Translations under genes and position numbers: made by a program
Shown here: positions 61,575 through 64,000 of the stretch, piece by piece
Layout: each line of letters starts with the position of its first letter
How positions within the stretch are numbered: position 1 is the stretch's first letter
Notes under the pieces: model-generated
What the model was told of the DNA's origin: nothing
The model's input: the letters and a program-made list of their open reading frames with translations, nothing else
Database searches by the model: none
Origin: Terrisporobacter petrolearius
GTDB lineage: Bacteria > Bacillota > Clostridia > Peptostreptococcales > Peptostreptococcaceae
DNA length: 64,000 nt
Reading direction: 5' to 3'
Assembly: GCF_020748185.1 (NCBI RefSeq)
Contig: NZ_JAHZMO010000003.1
Span: 124,001-188,000 of the forward strand

Positions 61575-64000
61575 CTACTTAGTTTCATACCAAGAATCAC
61601 CAACATTTAAATCCACATCTAAATGTACTTGTAAATTTACTGCTGATTCCATCTCTTCTTTTACTATTTTGCTTACTTTATCTATTTCTTCTTCTACTGC
61701 CTCAACAATAAGTTCATCGTGTACTTGTAATATTAGTTTTGATTTAAGTTGCTCATCTTTTAATCTATTATATACATTTACCATAGCTATTTTTATAATA
61801 TCAGCTGCGCTTCCTTGAATAGGAGCATTCATGGCAAATCTTTCACCTTGTTTTCTCACCATAAAATTACTTGAGTTTATTTCTGGAATGTATCTTCTTC
61901 TGTTAAATTCGGTTAATACATAACCTTTTTCTTTTGCTTGTTCAATAACTTTATCCATAAAGTCCTTTATGCTAGAGTAATTTGCAAAATAACTTTCTAT
62001 ATAAGCCTTGGCCTTTGCCACAGGTATATTTAAGTCTTGTGATAAACCAAAATCTGTTTTACCATAAACTATACCAAAGTTTATAGCTTTAGCTTCACTT
62101 CTTTGTGTAGAGTTAACTTCATTTACACCTATACCAAATATTTGTGATGCTGTTTTTGAGTGAATATCCATATGATTTTGGAATGCTTCTATCATATGCT
62201 CGTCACCACTCATATGAGCTAATACTCTAAGTTCTACTTGAGAGTAATCTGCATCTACTAGTTTTGAGTTTTCATCAGCAATAAATACTTTTCTTATTTC
62301 TCTACCCATTTCTGTTTTAACAGGTATATTTTGTAGATTAGGCTCCGTAGATGATATTCTTCCTGTAGTTGTTATTGTTTGATTAAATGAAGAATGAATT
62401 CTACCGCTTATTGGATTGATTATATTGCTTAATCCTTCCACATATGTTGAGTTTAACTTAACTATTTGTCTATATTCAGTAATTTTGTCTATTATTTCAT
62501 GTTTGTCCCTAAGTTTTTCTAATACATCTGCATTTGTAGAGTATCCTGTTTTAGTTTTCTTAATTACTGGTAGTTCTAGCTTTTCAAATAATATGACTCC
62601 CAATTGTTTAGGTGAATTTATATTGAATTTTTCTCCAGCAAGTGAGAATATTTCTTCTTCTAAGTTTGCAATTATGTTTTTAAATTTATCACCAAGATCT
62701 TTTAATTGATTTTTGTCAACTGCTATACCATAGTATTCCATAGATCCTAATACTTCTACCAATGTCATTTCCACATCATAGAATAAGTACTCCATATCCA
62801 TGTCTTTAAATGCTTTCTCCATAATTGGATATACATTATAAACTATGTTTATCATTTCTCCAAAATATGTACTTAATTCTTCCATGTCTAAATCTTGGAA
62901 TTTCTTAGCTTTAACTCCTCTTCCTAAGATCTCTTCTTGGGATTTCACCTTTTTAGTTAAATATTTCATAGCTATATCACTACATTCATAAGACGTAGAT
63001 GATTTTGAATCTATTAAATATTCTCCTATGGCTATATCAAAGAAAATATTATTCATTTCCATATTGTATGGTTTGAAAGCTAAATAATCATCTTTTAAAT
63101 TGTAACCTATTTTCTTAATTTCTTCATTAGAAATTATCTCTTTTATTAATTCTAATTCCTCGCCATTTAAATAATAAATATCTGTTCCATTTGAGCTTAC
63201 AAATACATATTGTATATTTTTATCTAATATATTTCCTACTTTTTTTACAGTTTTTATAAATAATTTATTAGTTTTTTCAATCTCTTTTTTAAATTCTTCA
63301 ACATTATCTAAGTGATTAATATTTAGATCTATCTTTTCTTCTACAGAAGATTCTTCACTTCCTGAGTCCATAGATAGTACTTGTTTTATTAGTGTGTTGA
63401 ATCCAAATTTTTTAAATTCTTCTATTACTTCATTTTTATCATAATCTCCAAAAGATAATTCATCTAGAGTTACTTCAATAGGTACATCTCTTATAATTGT
63501 GGCAAGTTTTTTACTAAATACAGCTTGCTCTTTGTTTTCTTCTATTTTTTTCTTAACACTTCCTTTTAGTTGTTCAGTGTTTTCTATTAAATTTTCAATA
63601 GAAGAGAACTCTTTTATAAGTTTTATACCTGTTTTTTCTCCTATACCTGGAACCCCTGGTATATTGTCTGATTTATCTCCCATTAATCCTTTTAAGTCTA
63701 TAAATTGTGTAGGAGTCATTTCATATCTTTCTAGAACTGAATCATAGTTGTATTCTTCCACTTCTCCTACACCTTTTTTAGTGATTAATGTGGTTGTTTT
63801 GTTTGATGCAAGTTGTATAGCATCTTTATCTCCTGTAACTATGTATACTTTAAAGTCGTTGTCTTCTCCCATTTTTGAAACTGTACCAATTAAATCATCA
63901 GCCTCATATCCTGCCATTTCCATTCTATGAATATTAAAAGTATCTAATAATTCTTTTAATGGCTCTAATTGTTGACCAAGTTCATCTGGCATCTTCTTTC
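61575..64000 (-). CDS. polA: DNA polymerase I, 5' end cut by window
   Basis: Repair and Okazaki-fragment polymerase. About 808 residues are visible; the frame is open to base 64000, so the N-terminus is missing. In order: 5'-3' exonuclease domain (helix-3-turn motif GDKSDNIPGVPGIGEKT), a degenerate 3'-5' exonuclease domain, and the polymerase with motif A DADYSQVELR, motif B RSEAKAINFGIVYG and motif C VHDEL. The exonuclease DxE motif is replaced (LFIKTVKK), so proofreading is probably lost, as in Bacillus Pol I. coaE follows directly. Confidence 0.97.
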   Translation of the reverse strand, partial: KKMPDELGQQLEPLKELLDTFNIHRMEMAGYEADDLIGTVSKMGEDNDFKVYIVTGDKDAIQLASNKTTTLITKKGVGEVEEYNYDSVLERYEMTPTQFIDLKGLMGDKSDNIPGVPGIGEKTGIKLIKEFSSIENLIENTEQLKGSVKKKIEENKEQAVFSKKLATIIRDVPIEVTLDELSFGDYDKNEVIEEFKKFGFNTLIKQVLSMDSGSEESSVEEKIDLNINHLDNVEEFKKEIEKTNKLFIKTVKKVGNILDKNIQYVFVSSNGTDIYYLNGEELELIKEIISNEEIKKIGYNLKDDYLAFKPYNMEMNNIFFDIAIGEYLIDSKSSTSYECSDIAMKYLTKKVKSQEEILGRGVKAKKFQDLDMEELSTYFGEMINIVYNVYPIMEKAFKDMDMEYLFYDVEMTLVEVLGSMEYYGIAVDKNQLKDLGDKFKNIIANLEEEIFSLAGEKFNINSPKQLGVILFEKLELPVIKKTKTGYSTNADVLEKLRDKHEIIDKITEYRQIVKLNSTYVEGLSNIINPISGRIHSSFNQTITTTGRISSTEPNLQNIPVKTEMGREIRKVFIADENSKLVDADYSQVELRVLAHMSGDEHMIEAFQNHMDIHSKTASQIFGIGVNEVNSTQRSEAKAINFGIVYGKTDFGLSQDLNIPVAKAKAYIESYFANYSSIKDFMDKVIEQAKEKGYVLTEFNRRRYIPEINSSNFMVRKQGERFAMNAPIQGSAADIIKIAMVNVYNRLKDEQLKSKLILQVHDELIVEAVEEEIDKVSKIVKEEMESAVNLQVHLDVDLNVGDSWYETK

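Noticed and set aside
1-64000. CRISPR array, tRNA or rRNA genes, insertion sequences, prophage
   Set aside because: No regularly spaced repeats, tRNA-like folds with CCA ends, transposase or phage genes were recognised on either strand.

Overview
This window is chromosomal, strongly AT-rich and densely coded. It looks like an anaerobic, rod-shaped, Gram-positive member of the Clostridia, most likely family Peptostreptococcaceae (a relative of Clostridioides or Paraclostridium). The reasons are the gene order polA-coaE-lytic transglycosylase ... rnfCDGEAB-maf-radC-mreBCD-pbp2-minCDE-rodA-mgsA ... rne/rng-rplU-prp-rpmA-obgE, the Rnf complex, a flavodiiron protein, a Firmicutes-type L27 precursor with its Prp protease, and a T-box leader on leuS. 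The species call is inference from content only. I see no tRNA, rRNA, CRISPR array, insertion sequence or prophage. Most genes are on the minus strand, so operons read from high to low coordinates. Several genes use GTG or TTG starts, and I moved a number of starts to fit Shine-Dalgarno (SD) spacing.

Region by region. 1-3.8 kb: a polyamine operon speA-speD-speE-speB (arginine to agmatine to putrescine to spermidine; speB runs off the left edge). 4.2-9.9 kb: a G5/3D cell-wall protein, a frameshifted rhodanese, ung, a NusG-II protein divergent from apbE, a ComEA-like protein and a D,D-carboxypeptidase. 9.9-14 kb: argH, a Cof phosphatase, a Na+/H+ antiporter and ridA. 14.2-18.8 kb: leuS with its T-box, rsfS, yqeK, nadD. 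19-24 kb: recX, a 25-codon membrane peptide, rnz, then a DUF2975/XRE/S41-peptidase operon and an orphan potD; this stretch separates nadD from yhbY-obgE. 24.3-31.1 kb: yhbY, obgE, rpmA, prp, rplU with a leader, rng and two radical-SAM-linked genes. 31.4-43.1 kb: fprA, mgsA and the shape/division cluster rodA-minEDC-pbp2-mreDCB-radC-maf. 43.3-48.5 kb: the Rnf operon. 48.7-57.1 kb: a more variable accessory stretch with a SPOR-like protein, an SH3/NlpC hydrolase, a glyoxalase-fold protein, a secreted EEP-family protein with an ATT start, a SAP-like helical protein, an Agr-type two-component system with an intramembrane protease and lipoprotein, and a bacteriohemerythrin. 57.3-64 kb: ilvE, a metal-binding HMA protein, an oligopeptide-binding lipoprotein, a lytic transglycosylase, coaE and polA (cut by the right edge).

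How the genes connect. Rnf couples ferredoxin oxidation to NAD+ reduction and ion pumping. Its RnfD and RnfG subunits need covalent FMN, which the ApbE encoded 35 kb away can attach. FprA and bacteriohemerythrin fit oxygen/NO handling in an anaerobe. The mre/min/rod/pbp2 block controls rod shape and septum placement.

The two most interesting places are next to each other. One is a four-gene operon (53.3-56.5 kb) of LytTR regulator, AgrC-type kinase, YhfC intramembrane protease and small lipoprotein, with no agrB or agrD. It could be a peptide-sensing system whose signal is cut from the lipoprotein leader. The other is a predicted ~60-nt small RNA (about 53183-53241) carrying two identical UCCCCCAU motifs, one of them in the terminator loop.
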